From the NCBI GenBank assembly GCA_003864495.1, contig ML133395.1:2273171-2337170 (forward strand): DNA of 64,000 nt, in the 5' to 3' direction. This document shows positions 1 through 14,000 of the stretch, one piece after another; position 1 is the first letter of the stretch, and every line of letters starts with the position of its first letter. The notes under the pieces are model-generated. The model was given only the letters and a program-made list of their open reading frames with translations. It was not told where the DNA came from and made no database searches. Origin of the DNA: Nemopilema nomurai (taxonomy: Eukaryota; Cnidaria; Scyphozoa; Rhizostomeae; Rhizostomatidae). A program made the position numbers and the translations under genes.

Positions 1-3000
1 ACTACCGAAAAACAAGGCTATAGCCTTGGAAAAAACGTTTTTTTGCATGAAAAATTTTATTTCCAAACTCTTTTCTGATGCTATTAGAGTCATCCCCATT
101 ACCAATAAACATGTCTAGGATGATTGGTTTGCTTGCAGAAGTGCTCATTCGTTTGCAAATGGGGTCACTACTACCGCAAAAAAGCAAGGTTATAGCCTTG
201 GAAAAACGTGTTTTTGCATGAAAAATTTTATTCTCCAAACTCTTTTCTGATGCTATTAGAGTCCCCATTACCAATAAACATGTCTAGGATGATTGGTTTG
301 CTTGCAGAAGTGCTCATTCGTTTGCAAATGGAGGTCACTATTACCGCAAAAAAGCAAGGTTATAGCCTTGGAAAAAACGTGTTTTTTGCATGAAAAATTT
401 TATTCTCCAAACTCTTTTCTGATGCTATTAGAGTCATCCCCATTACCAATAAACATGTCTAGGATGATTGGTTTGCTTGCAGAAGTGCTCATTCGTTTGC
501 AAATGGAGGGTCACTACTACCGCAAAAAAGCAAGGCTATAGCCTTGGAAAAAACGTGTTTTTTGCATGAAAAATTTTATTCTCCAAACTCTTTTCTGATG
601 CTATTAGAGTCATCCCATTACCAATAAACATGTCTAGGATGATTGGTTTGCTTGCAGAAGTGCTCAGTCGTTTGCAAATGGAGGGTCACTACTACCGCAA
701 AAAAGCAAGGCTATAGCCTTGGAAAAAACGTGTTTTTTGCATGAAAAATTTTATTCTCCAAACTCTTTTCTGATGCTATTAGAGTCATCCCATTACCAAT
801 AAACATGTCTAGGATGATTGGTTTGCTTGCAGAAGTGCTCATTCGTTTGCAAATGGAGGGTCACTACTACCGCAAAAAAGCAAGGCTATAGCCTTGGAAA
901 AAACGTGTTTTTTGCATGAAAAATTTTATTCTCCAAACTCTTTTCTGATGCTATTAGAGTCATCCCCATTACCAATAAACATGTCTAGGATGATTGGTTT
1001 GCTTGCAGAAGTGCTCATTCGTTTGCAAATGGAGGGTCACTACTACCGCAAAAAAGCAAGGCTATAGCCTTGGAAAAAACGTGTTTTTTGCATGAAAAAT
1101 TTTATTCTCCAAACTCTTTTCTGATGCTATTAGAGTCATCCCATTACCAATAAACATGTCTAGGATTTGGTTTGCTTGCAGAAGTGCTCATTCGTTTGCA
1201 AATGGAGGGTCACTACTACCGCAAAAAAGCAAGGCTATAGCCTTGGAAAAAACGTGTTTTTTGCATGAAAAATTTTATTCTCCAAACTCTTTTCTGATGC
1301 TATTAGAGTCATCCCATTACCAATAAACATGTCTAGGATGATTGGTTTGCTTGCAGAAGTGCTCATTCGTTTGCAAATGGAGGGTCACTACTACCGCAAA
1401 AAAGCAAGGCTATAGCCTTGGAAAAAACGTGTTTTTTGCATGAAAAATTTTATTCTCCAAACTCTTTTCTGATGCTATTAGAGTCATCCATTACCAATAA
1501 ACATGTCTAGGATGATTGGTTTGCTTGCAGAAGTGCTCATTCGTTTGCAAATGGAGGGTCACTACTACCGCAAAAAAGCAAGGCTATAGCCTTGGAAAAA
1601 ACGTGTTTTTTGCATGAAAAATTTATTCTCCAAACTCTTTTCTGATGCTATTAGAGTCATCCCATTACCAATAAACATGTCTAGGATGATTGGTTTGCTT
1701 GCAGAAGTGCTCATTCGTTTGCAAATGGAGGGTCACTACTACCGCAAAAAAGCAAGGCTATAGCCTTGGAAAAAACGTGTTTTTTGCATGAAAAATTTTA
1801 TTCTCCAAACTCTTTTCTGATGCTATTAGAGTCATCCCATTACCAATAAACATGTCTAGGATGATTGGTTTGCTTGCAGAAGTGCTCATTCGTTTGCAAA
1901 TGGAGGGTCACTACTACCGCAAAAAAGCAAGGCTATAGCCTTGGAAAAAACGTGTTTTTTGCATGAAAAATTTTATTCTCCAAACTCTTTTCTGATGCTA
2001 TTAGAGTCATCCCATTACCAATAAACATGTCTAGGATGATTGGTTTGCTTGCAGAAGTGCTCATTCGTTTGCAAATGGAGGGTCACTACTACCGCAAAAA
2101 AGCAAGGCTATAGCCTTGGAAAAAACGTGTTTTTTGCATGAAAAATTTTATTCTCCAAACTCTTTTCTGATGCTATTAGAGTCATCCCCATTACCAATAA
2201 ACATGTCTAGGATGATTGGTTTGCTTGCAGAAGTGCTCATTCGTTTGCAAATGGAGGGTCACTATTACCGCAAAAAAGCAAGGTTATAGCCTTGGAAAAA
2301 ACGTGTTTTTTGCATGAAAAATTTTATTCTCCAAACTCTTTTCTGATGCTATTAGAGTCATCCCATTACCAATAAACATGTCTAGGGATTGGTTTGCTTG
2401 CAGAAGTGCTCAGTCGTTTGCAAATGGAGGGTCACTACTACCGCAAAAAAGCAAGGCTATAGCCTTGGAAAAAACGTGTTTTTTGCATGAAAAATTTTAT
2501 TCTCCAAACTCTTTTCTGATGCTATTAGAGTCATCCCCATTACCAATAAACATGTCTAGGATGATTGGTTTGCTTGCAGAAGTGCTCAGTCGTTTGCAAA
2601 TGGAGGGTCACTACTACCGCAAAAAAGCAAGGCTATAGCCTTGGAAAAAACGTGTTTTTTGCATGAAAAATTTTATTCTCCAAACTCTTTTCTGATGCTA
2701 TTAGAGTCATCCCATTACCAATAAACATGTCTAGGATGATTGGTTTGCTTGCAGAAGTGCTCAGTCGTTTGCAAATGGAGGGTCACTACTACCGCAAAAA
2801 AGCAAGGCTATAGCCTTGGAAAAAACGTGTTTTTTGCATGAAAAATTTTATTCTCCAAACTCTTTTCTGATGCTATTAGAGTCATCCCATTACCAATAAA
2901 CATGTCTAGGATGATTGGTTTGCTTGCAGAAGTGCTCATTCGTTTGCAAATGGAGGGTCACTACTACCGCAAAAAAGCAAGGTTATAGCCTTGGAAAAAA

Positions 3001-6000
3001 CGTGTTTTTTGCATGAAAAATTTTATTCTCCAAACTCTTTTCTGATGCTATTAGAGTCATCCCATTACCAATAAACATGTCTAGGATGATTGGTTTGCTT
3101 GCAGAAGTGCTCATTCGTTTGCAAATGGAGGGTCACTACTACCGCAAAAAAGCAAGGCTATAGCCTTGGAAAAAACGTGTTTTTTGCATGAAAAATTTTA
3201 TTCTCCAAACTCTTTTCTGATGCTATTAGAGTCATCCCATTACCAATAAACATGTCTAGGATGATTGGTTTGCTTGCAGAAGTGCTCAGTCGTTTGCAAA
3301 TGGAGGGTCACTACTACCGCAAAAAAGCAAGGCTATAGCCTTGGAAAAACGTGTTTTTTGCATGAAAAATTTTATTCTCCAAACTCTTTTCTGATGCTAT
3401 TAGAGTCATCCCCATTACCAATAAACATGTCTAGGGATTGGTTTGCTTGCAGAAGTGCTCAGTCGTTTGCAAATGGAGGGTCACTTACCGCAAAAAAGCA
3501 AGGCTATAGCCTTGGAAAAAACGTGTTTTTTGCATGAAAAATTTTATTCTCCAAACTCTTTTCTGATGCTATTAGAGTCATCCCCATTACCAATAAACAT
3601 GTCTAGGGATTGGTTTGCTTGCAGAAGTGCTCATTCGTTTGCAAATGGAGGGTCACTACTACCGCAAAAAAGCAAGGCTATAGCCTTGGAAAAAACGTGT
3701 TTTTTGCATGAAAAATTTTATTCTCCAAACTCTTTTCTGATGCTATTAGAGTCCCCATTACCAATAAACATGTCTAGGATGATTGGTTTGCTTGCAGAAG
3801 TGCTCATTCGTTTGCAAATGGAGGGTCACTACTACCGCAAAAAAGCAAGGCTATAGCCTTGGAAAAAACGTGTTTTTTGCATGAAAAATTTTATTCTCCA
3901 AACTCTTTTCTGATGCTATTAGAGTCATCCCATTACCAATAAACATGTCTAGGATGATTGGTTTGCTTGCAGAAGTGCTCATTCGTTTGCAAATGGAGGG
4001 TCACTTACCGCAAAAAAGCAAGGCTATAGCCTTGGAAAAAACGTGTTTTTTGCATGAAAAATTTTATTCTCCAAACTCTTTTCTGATGCTATTAGAGTCA
4101 TCCCCATTACCAATAAACATGTCTAGGGATTGGTTTGCTTGCAGAAGTGCTCATTCGTTTGCAAATGGAGGGTCACTTACCGCAAAAAAGCAAGGCTATA
4201 GCCTTGGAAAAAACGTGTTTTTTGCATGAAAAATTTTATTCTCCAAACTCTTTTCTGATGCTATTAGAGTCATCCCCATTACCAATAAACATGTCTAGGG
4301 ATTGGTTTGCTTGCAGAAGTGCTCAGTCGTTTGCAAATGGAGGGTCACTTACCGCAAAAAAGCAAGGCTATAGCCTTGGAAAAAACGTGTTTTTTGCATG
4401 AAAAATTTTATTCTCCAAACTCTTTTCTGATGCTATTAGAGTCATCCCCATTACCAATAAACATGTCTAGGATGATTGGTTTGCTTGCAGAAGTGCTCAG
4501 TCGTTTGCAAATGGAGGGTCTACTACCGCAAAAAAGCAAGGCTATAGCCTTGGAAAAAACGTGTTTTTTGCATGAAAAATTTTATTCTCCAAACTCTTTT
4601 CTGATGCTATTAGAGTCATCCCCATTACCAATAAACATGTCTAGGGATTGGTTTGCTTGCAGAAGTGCTCATTCGTTTGCAAATGGAGGGTCACTACTAC
4701 CGCAAAAAAGCAAGGCTATAGCCTTGGAAAAAACGTGTTTTTTGCATGAAAAATTTATTCTCCAAACTCTTTTCTGATGCTATTAGAGTCATCCCATTAC
4801 CAATAAACATGTCTAGGATGATTGGTTTGCTTGCAGAAGTGCTCATTCGTTTGCAAATGGAGGGTCACTACTACCGCAAAAAAGCAAGGCTATAGCCTTG
4901 GAAAAAACGTGTTTTTTGCATGAAAAATTTTATTCTCCAAACTCTTTTCTGATGCTATTAGAGTCATCCCCATTACCAATAAACATGTCTGGGATTGGTT
5001 TGCTTGCAGAAGTGCTCATTCGTTTGCAAATGGAGGGTCACTACTACCGCAAAAAAGCAGGCTATAGCCTTGGAAAAAACGTGTTTTTTGCATGAAAAAT
5101 TTTATTCTCCAAACTCTTTTCTGATGCTATTAGAGTCATCCCATTACCAATAAACATGTCTAGGATGATTGGTTTGCTTGCAGAAGTGCTCATTCGTTTG
5201 CAAATGGAGGTCACTACTACCGCAAAAAAGCAAGGCTATAGCCTTGGAAAAAACGTGTTTTTTGCATGAAAAATTTTATTCTCCAAACTCTTTTCTGATG
5301 CTATTAGAGTCATCCCATTACCAATAAACATGTCTAGGGATTGGTTTGCTTGCAGAAGTGCTCAGTCGTTTGCAAATGGAGGGTCACTACTACCGCAAAA
5401 AAGCAAGGCTATAGCCTTGGAAAAAACGTGTTTTTTGCATGAAAAATTTATTCTCCAAACTCTTTTCTGATGCTATTAGAGTCATCCCCATTACCAATAA
5501 ACATGTCTAGGATGATTGGTTTGCTTGCAGAAGTGCTCATTCGTTTGCAAATGGAGGGTCACTACTACCGCAAAAAAGCAAGGCTATAGCCTTGGAAAAA
5601 ACGTGTTTTTTGCATGAAAAATTTTATTCTCCAAACTCTTTTCTGATGCTATTAGAGTCATCCCCATTACCAATAAACATGTCTAGGATGATTGGTTTGC
5701 TTGCAGAAGTGCTCATTCGTTTGCAAATGGAGGGTCACTACTACCGCAAAAAAGCAAGGCTATAGCCTTGGAAAAAACGTGTTTTTTGCATGAAAAATTT
5801 TATTCTCCAAACTCTTTTCTGATGCTATTAGAGTCATCCCATTACCAATAAACATGTCTAGGATGATTGGTTTGCTTGCAGAAGTGCTCAGTCGTTTGCA
5901 AATGGAGGGTCACTACCGCAAAAAAGCAAGGCTATAGCCTTGGAAAAAACGTGTTTTTTGCATGAAAAATTTTATTCTCCAAACTCTTTTCTGATGCTAT

Positions 6001-9000
6001 TAGAGTCATCCCCATTACCAATAAACATGTCTATGATTGGTTTGCTTGCAGAAGTGCTCATTCGTTTGCAAATGGAGGGTCACTACTACCGCAAAAAAGC
6101 AAGGCTATAGCCTTGGAAAAAACGTGTTTTTTGCATGAAAAATTTTATTCTCCAAACTCTTTTCTGATGCTATTAGAGTCATCCCCATTACCAATAAACA
6201 TGTCTAGGATGATTGGTTTGCTTGCAGAAGTGCTCATTCGTTTGCAAATGGAGGGTCACTACTACCGCAAAAAAGCAAGGCTATAGCCTTGGAAAAAACG
6301 TGTTTTTTGCATGAAAAATTTTATTCTCCAAACTCTTTTCTGATGCTATTAGAGTCATCCCCATTACCAATAAACATGTCTAGGATGATTGGTTTGCTTG
6401 CAGAAGTGCTCAGTCGTTTGCAAATGGAGGGTCATACTACCGCAAAAAAGCAAGGCTATAGCCTTGGAAAAAACGTGTTTTTTGCATGAAAAATTTTATT
6501 CTCCAAACTCTTTTCTGATGCTATTAGAGTCATCCCCATTACCAATAAACATGTCTAGGGATTGGTTTGCTTGCAGAAGTGCTCAGTCGTTTGCAAATGG
6601 AGGGTCACTACTACCGCAAAAAAGCAAGGCTATAGCCTTGGAAAAACGTGTTTTTTGCATGAAAAATTTATTCTCCAAACTCTTTTCTGATGCTATTAGA
6701 GTCATCCCCATTACCAATAAACATGTCTAGGATGATTGGTTTGCTTGCAGAAGTGCTCATTCGTTTGCAAATGGAGGGTCACTACCGCAAAAAAGCAAGG
6801 CTATAGCCTTGGAAAAAACGTGTTTTTTGCATGAAAAATTTTATTCTCCAAACTCTTTTCTGATGCTATTAGAGTCATCCCCATTACCAATAAACATGTC
6901 TAGGATGATTGGTTTGCTTGCAGAAGTGCTCAGTCGTTTGCAAATGGAGGGTCACTTACCGCAAAAAAGCAAGGCTATAGCCTTGGAAAAAACGTGTTTT
7001 TTGCATGAAAAATTTTATTCTCCAAACTCTTTTCTGATGCTATTAGAGTCATCCCCATTACCAATAAACATGTCTAGGGATTGGTTTGCTTGCAGAAGTG
7101 CTCAGTCGTTTGCAAATGGAGGGTCACTACTACCGCAAAAAAGCAAGGCTATAGCCTTGGAAAAAACGTGTTTTTTGCATGAAAAATTTTATTCTCCAAA
7201 CTCTTTTCTGATGCTATTAGAGTCATCCCCATTACCAATAAACATGTCTAGGATGATTGGTTTGCTTGCAGAAGTGCTCAGTCGTTTGCAAATGGAGGGT
7301 CACTACTACCGCAAAAAAGCAAGGCTATAGCCTTGGAAAAAACGTGTTTTTTGCATGAAAAATTTTATTCTCCAAACTCTTTTCTGATGCTATTAGAGTC
7401 ATCCCCATTACCAATAAACATGTCTAGGATGATTGGTTTGCTTGCAGAAGTGCTCAGTCGTTTGCAAATGGAGGGTCACTACTACCGCAAAAAAGCAAGG
7501 CTATAGCCTTGGAAAAAACGTGTTTTTTGCATGAAAAATTTTATTCTCCAAACTCTTTTCTGATGCTATTAGAGTCATCCCATTACCAATAAACATGTCT
7601 AGGATGATTGGTTTGCTTGCAGAAGTGCTCATTCGTTTGCAAATGGAGGGTCACTACTACCGCAAAAAAGCAAGGTTATAGCCTTGGAAAAAACGTGTTT
7701 TTTGCATGAAAAATTTTATTCTCCAAACTCTTTTCTGATGCTATTAGAGTCATCCCCATTACCAATAAACATGTCTAGGATGATTGGTTTGCTTGCAGAA
7801 GTGCTCATTCGTTTGCAAATGGAGGGTCACTACTACCGCAAAAAAGCAAGGCTATAGCCTTGGAAAAAACGTGTTTTTTGCATGAAAAATTTTATTCTCC
7901 AAACTCTTTTCTGATGCTATTAGAGTCATCCCATTACCAATAAACATGTCTAGGATGATTGGTTTGCTTGCAGAAGTGCTCATTCGTTTGCAAATGGAGG
8001 GTCACTTACCGCAAAAAAGCAAGGCTATAGCCTTGGAAAAAACGTGTTTTTTGCATGAAAAATTTTATTCTCCAAACTCTTTTCTGATGCTATTAGAGTC
8101 ATCCCCATTACCAATAAACATGTCTAGGGATTGGTTTGCTTGCAGAAGTGCTCAGTCGTTTGCAAATGGAGGGTCACTACTACCGCAAAAAAGCAAGGCT
8201 ATAGCCTTGGAAAAAACGTGTTTTTTGCATGAAAAATTTTATTCTCCAAACTCTTTTCTGATGCTATTAGAGTCATCCCATTACCAATAAACATGTCTAG
8301 GGATTGGTTTGCTTGCAGAAGTGCTCATTCGTTTGCAAATGGAGGGTCACTACTACCGCAAAAAAGCAAGGCTATAGCCTTGGAAAAAACGTGTTTTTTG
8401 CATGAAAAATTTTATTCTCCAAACTCTTTTCTGATGCTATTAGAGTCATCCCCATTACCAATAAACATGTCTAGGATGATTGGTTTGCTTGCAGAAGTGC
8501 TCATTCGTTTGCAAATGGAGGGTCACTACTACCGCAAAAAAGCAAGGCTATAGCCTTGGAAAAAACGTGTTTTTTGCATGAAAAATTTTATTCTCCAAAC
8601 TCTTTTCTGATGCTATTAGAGTCATCCCCATTACCAATAAACATGTCTAGGATGATTGGTTTGCTTGCAGAAGTGCTCATTCGTTTGCAAATGGAGGGTC
8701 ACTACTACCGCAAAAAAGCAAGGCTATAGCCTTGGAAAAAACGTGTTTTTTGCATGAAAAATTTTATTCTCCAAACTCTTTTCTGATGCTATTAGAGTCA
8801 TCCCCATTACCAATAAACATGTCTAGGATGATTGGTTTGCTTGCAGAAGTGCTCATTCGTTTGCAAATGGAGGGTCACTACTACCGCAAAAAAGCAAGGC
8901 TATAGCCTTGGAAAAAACGTGTTTTTTGCATGAAAAATTTTATTCTCCAAACTCTTTTCTGATGCTATTAGAGTCATCCCCATTACCAATAAACATGTCT

Positions 9001-10330
9001 AGGATGATTGGTTTGCTTGCAGAAGTGCTCATTCGTTTGCAAATGGAGGGTCACTACTACCGCAAAAAAGCAAGGCTATAGCCTTGGAAAAAACGTGTTT
9101 TTTGCATGAAAAATTTTATTCTCCAAACTCTTTTCTGATGCTATTAGAGTCATCCCCATTACCAATAAACATGTCTAGGGGGATTGGTTTGCTTGCAGAA
9201 GTGCTCAGTCGTTTGCAAATGGAGGGTCACTACTACCGCAAAAAAGCAAGGCTATAGCCTTGGAAAAAACGTGTTTTTTGCATGAAAAATTTTATTCTCC
9301 AAACTCTTTTCTGATGCTATTAGAGTCATCCCATTACCAATAAACATGCCTAGGGGCATTGGTTTGCTTGCAGAAGTGCTGAGTCGTTTGCAAATGAGGG
9401 TCACTACTACCGCAAAAAAGCAAGGCTATAGCCTTGGAAAAAACGTGTTTTTTGCATGAAAAATTTTATTCTCCAAACTCTTTTCTGATGCTATTAGAGT
9501 CATACCCATTACCAATAAATATGCCTAGGATGATTGGTTTGCTTGCAGAAGTGCTCAGTCGTTTGCAAATGGAGGGTCACTACTACCGCAAAAAAGCAAG
9601 GTTATAGCCTTGGAAAAACGTGTTTTTTGCATGAAAATTTTATTCTCCAAACTCTTTTCTGATGCTATTAGAGTCATCCCCATTACCAATAAACATGTCT
9701 AGGGGGATTGGTTTGCTTGCAGAAGTGCTGAGTTGTTTGCAAATGGAGGGTCACTACTACCGCAAAAAAGTAAGGCTATAGCCTTGGAAAAAACGTGTTT
9801 TTTGCATGAAAAATTTTATTCTCCAAACTCTTTTCTGATGCTATTAGAGTCATCCCCATTACCAATAAACATGTCTAGGGGGATTGGTTTGCTTGCAGAA
9901 GTGCTCAGTCGTTTGCAAATGGAGGGTCACTACTACCGCAAAAAAGCAAGGTTATAGCCTTGGAAAAAACGTGTTTTTTGCATGAAAAATTTTATTCTCC
10001 AAACTCTTTTCTGATGCTATTAGAGTCATCCCCATTACCAAAAAACATGCCTAGGGTGATTGGTTTGCTTGCATAATTGCTCAGTCGTTTGCAAATGGAG
10101 GGTCCCTAGTATCGCAGAAAAGCAAGGCTATAGCCTTGGAAAAAACGTGTTTTTTGCATGAAAAATTTGATTCTCCAAACTCTATTCTGATGCTATAAGA
10201 GTCATCCCCATTACCAATGAATATGTCTAGGATAATTGGTTTGCTTGCAGGACTGCAGGAGTGAGACTTTTCCAAATAGAGGGTCACTACTAGCCGAAAA
10301 AGCAAGGTTATAGCCTTGAAGAAACGTGTT
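1..10330. repeat. ~175-bp satellite array (satellite 1), about 59 copies
   Basis: Head-to-tail monomers of about 175 bp (most 169-176 bp). The marker ATGTCTAGGATGATTGG recurs at 111, 280, 455, 630 and 805 and onward to about 10,030. The array runs off the left edge of the window, so its true size is unknown. Each monomer carries a perfect 16-bp palindrome CAAGGCTATAGCCTTG followed closely by AAAAAACGTGTTTTTT, a 7-bp inverted repeat with a 2-base centre. Variants include a shortened GTCTAGGGATTGG form, CACTTACC for CACTACTACC, CAGTCG for CATTCG, and CAAGGTTATAGCCTTG, which breaks the palindrome. Copies from about 9,350 to 10,330 are increasingly diverged, the usual look of an array edge. Apparent reading frames arise because some monomers are multiples of three; they are not genes. 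I do not recognise the family. Confidence 0.97.
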
Positions 10331-11012
10331 TTGTACTTCTAAAGAAGTCTTGCGAGGACACTTTTGCAAAATCTATAGTGTAAAGGTACTTTGTCTAGTT
10401 CGAAGTTCGCTAATCTTTTTTTATAAAAATAACTTAGGTCATTTGATGAACACTCACTAGATAGTTCATAATAATACTCAAGAAAACTGAAAGGGTTTTT
10501 AGAATGCAAAAATGATGGGATATTATTGGCTATATGATACATAGTTGTAGTTATCCCCACTGAAAATGTGACAAAACAGTTTATTCTGTCAAAAAAAATT
10601 GCAACGATTCTAGGACCAAAATCGAGGCAATCAGAATGATAAGAGACACGAGAATCTAAGGCTTTTGTATGAGACTGTCTTTGAACGGGGCATATAAATC
10701 CGAAATAAGCTTCACAAGTCTTGATACTAAACCCAAGAATTGTAAGAAAAGAGCGCACAGACCAAGAATTACAAAAATTGAAACACAAGCTAACGATAAT
10801 GTTTTTTCATTCTTTTTTAACTCCCCACTTACAAAAATAAGTTCTCGTGAATTCTGTACAGTTTTATATAAATTATATATAAATATTCATTTTTTATATA
10901 AATTTATATAAATTTGATGGACCAGGAAGCGAATTGACTGGCATTTAATGTGACAAGTAAACCAACCACCAGTAATATTAAGGCTTGCCACATCTGAAGA
11001 CTGATCGGTGTT
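10331..11012. other. spacer between satellite 1 and the FAM227 gene
   Basis: AT-rich single-copy sequence. A 149-codon open frame on the minus strand (10,339-10,788) begins just outside the satellite edge; I do not recognise the product and there is no clear splice or start context. At 10,944-10,949 the minus strand reads ATTAAA, about 65 bases past the FAM227 stop codon, a plausible variant polyadenylation signal. Around 10,860-10,915 there is a short stretch of repeated TATATAAAT-like sequence. Confidence 0.5.
10944..10949 (-). terminator. candidate polyadenylation signal (ATTAAA) for the FAM227 gene
   Basis: Minus-strand ATTAAA lies 64-69 bases downstream of the predicted stop codon at 11,013. 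It is a common variant of AATAAA. Position and strand fit, but a hexamer in AT-rich DNA is weak evidence alone. Confidence 0.35.
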
Positions 11013-14000
11013 TCATTCTACTACGTCATAGCCAAGGGCCTTGCTAAGTTCTGCTTTGATGTCAGCTGACAAGCTATCATAATCATCATTTTGATCGCGC
11101 TAAAAGCATTTGAAGTATCCATTAAAACATACAAAGCCGAAAATCGAGCAAACTTGGATTATTCAGTCAGCAACATGTGACAATTGATTCTTTTGTCACA
11201 AGAGCAAACTGTGAAAATCTTTCAATCAAAGTCACAATCTCACCAAACATTACTCATTAATAGAAAAATGTGTACCTGGTTGAAGGCAATATAGAAAAAC
11301 ATTTCATTTCAGGACGAAATTTCCAACACAATTCATAACTGTCTGTTTTTGTGTTTATAATATCTATTTTTTCACTTCAAAAGGCGGGAAGTATGTTAAA
11401 AGGAATGGTGCTATAAGATAGAACATAGCCAGGATCATTTTACGTTGGTATTTTACAGGACATTGCAACCAATCTATTCGCAAATTAACTTGATAAACTT
11501 TCTATGATAAGAATAGGAAGTTTTAACTTACCAGCAAATGCAGTCTAAGTAGGTTGCTGATTCGTTTAACTTCGTTTGGACTGGCCATTAGTTCCGCTGT
11601 GCGCCTTTGGAATAAAAAAACCGCGTTCATATTATATGAGCTAAAACAAATACTGGTAAATAATGCATCATAAGGAAACGAGTGTTTCCTTATTTCTAGG
11701 CCGAGTGAATATCCGTCTCTTCCAGTTTGAACAAGTGCTTTGCGGTATAAAACTTCACAATGGCAGTTTTTGCATACTTAAAGTACTTTTTGTCTGACAC
11801 TCCTCAGAGTATGCAAACGTCGGAAAATGACCAAAAGCTGACAGAATAAATAGCCAGTTGCGAATCGAAAGCACTAGAGCGCTATTTATTCTGTCAGCTT
11901 TTGGTTATTTCCCGACGTTTGCATACTCTTAGGAGTGTCGGACGAAAAAGTATTTTAAGTATGCAAAAACTGGTTACCCTCTTTCTAGCTACTGTTCCAG
12001 TTTTTTCTACTTCAAAAACAACACGGAGCACCAAGATTAGCCGTTATTACTGGCTAGCTAAAAGGCTATTTAAAAGTCATTGATACATACGAAGTGACTA
12101 CACCTCTAGAACCTTTATTTCCCCATCTTTACCTAAGCAACTGGCAAAAAAAATTATCTATTTCTATATCCTGAGCTTGACGAGTGCTGTAAAGTCACAT
12201 GCCAAGAGAATTGGTGCATCTGTTTATGAAGGTGATGTTTATGTTGAAAAGGTTACCTGGACAGCCTCCGCTGCAACTCTTGCTGCTTCTTGAGAGACTT
12301 TGCTCGCTCCGCAGCGTTCTCCTCGACCATGCTGAAACAAAGATGAAACTATTTTCATCTCTATCCACTTCATTTTGCAAATGATTAAATCCTTCTGCAT
12401 TGTGGATCAAAGAAGAAGAACTAAGGGTTCTCTCTATGTTCTTTATAAGTGTTTTAGACAATCAAATGAAATCATTGATTAACAAAATTATCGCTACAAG
12501 ACTTTTCACCATAAAAATGTTGAGTAGAATAAATATGAAGTTTAAACGAAAGTTATAAGAAGATTGGAAAAACCAATCGGATTTATTTGATGAGCGGAAA
12601 ATGTCTATAGGGTCCTCTCTATATGGAGCTTGATTAGAGAAATATAAGAAGGTTATAATAAGTCCTAGTCCATACCTAGGCTTGATGTGAATTGTGTAAA
12701 TTACCTGTGATACTTCTTTTCAAGTCTGCTGGAAAACTTCTGTGATTCCTTGATGATATCGTCGTAAGTTAGAGCTGTCAGTTTATCAATGTAAAGGAAT
12801 CACAGTATTCAGGGATTTTTATAAAACAACATTATCTTTGACAGATGCTTAACTCAATCTACCAGTGAAAAAATATGTACATGCAGCAATATCGTTTAAA
12901 AACAATTTAAAACTCCAAGAATAAAAAAAGAGCTTGGGAAAGTGCTTGTCGTTTTCTAGCGGTATAGAACATGAGTAAGAATTTTAAAGACAAAAAAAAG
13001 TTTGTTAACAAGACAAAGCTGTATAATATGAGAACGGTAGCCGAAATGGGTAAAAATTGACAATTGCACCAGCATTTCGACTTAGAACACTATCAGACAC
13101 TCAATTTTGAGAGTTTTACGCCAGGTTTGCTTAACTAAACAGTTTATTTAATAGACTGTAAGGACTACAGACAATTATAACGTAAAAGGTTGAGGTATTG
13201 AAAAGATATGATGGTAATGTTTCGATTTCTGTTCTTCGTACAAGAACCCCAACACCGGCATCACTTGATAAGTTATTGGACATCAGGAATTGCTCGATCA
13301 GTGGGCTGCGACCATAGACATCAAACACGTTCTTTGAAAAGCTAGGGCCTCTACCAGCTTTGCAAGACTATGATGCAATGATATGAATTTTTGAAGCATT
13401 AGGAAAAGTGTACTATTGTCTGATAAACCCTGAAGCTCAGGACTATACTATATTTGCTGATAATACTTCGTAGGTTTACCTTAAATGAGTACTTCTGCAA
13501 CTGATCTACCATAAACAATAGAGGGTTCTTATCAGAGATCTTACTCCCAAAGCTCTATATATCTATATTGTTCTCTATAAATTACTTTTAGCATAGGATA
13601 TCATAATGATCATAAAATAATCAAATCAGGCCAATACCTCCCGTGTAGTTCTCATTGTTGGCATCAGGCGAGCGGTCGGCACTAAATGGGATGCTCCCTT
13701 CCCCAGGCCCTTCTCGGCAACTGACTGCTGCACAACTTTCATTGCCGAATGCGAGGTTGTGACGTCATCCTTGTCACCAGGCTCTTGAATTGAAGGCAAA
13801 AGAGGGTTTCCGCGCTTGGACGGCGGTTGTGGGGCGGTGGCTCGACTGATCCGCCTGCCCCTTGTTTGGCCGCTTATCTGCGACGACGTGGCAGCTTTTT
13901 GCTTCGAGTCCGAGAGCTTAAGCAAGTTCAAAGTGTCTTCGTTTAGCTCGAGCTCAAAGTCCGACCGCTTTGCTGTTGAAACAGAAGCAGAGGGGAAGCG

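Noticed and set aside
208..9957. Many plus-strand open frames of 60-173 codons within satellite 1
   Set aside because: They all translate the same repeat and exist only where neighbouring monomers happen to be multiples of three in length. Single-base indels break the frame everywhere else.
1..10330. CRISPR array or CENP-B box in satellite 1
   Set aside because: The monomers are continuous, with no unique spacers, and the window is eukaryotic. I found no match to the CENP-B box pattern.
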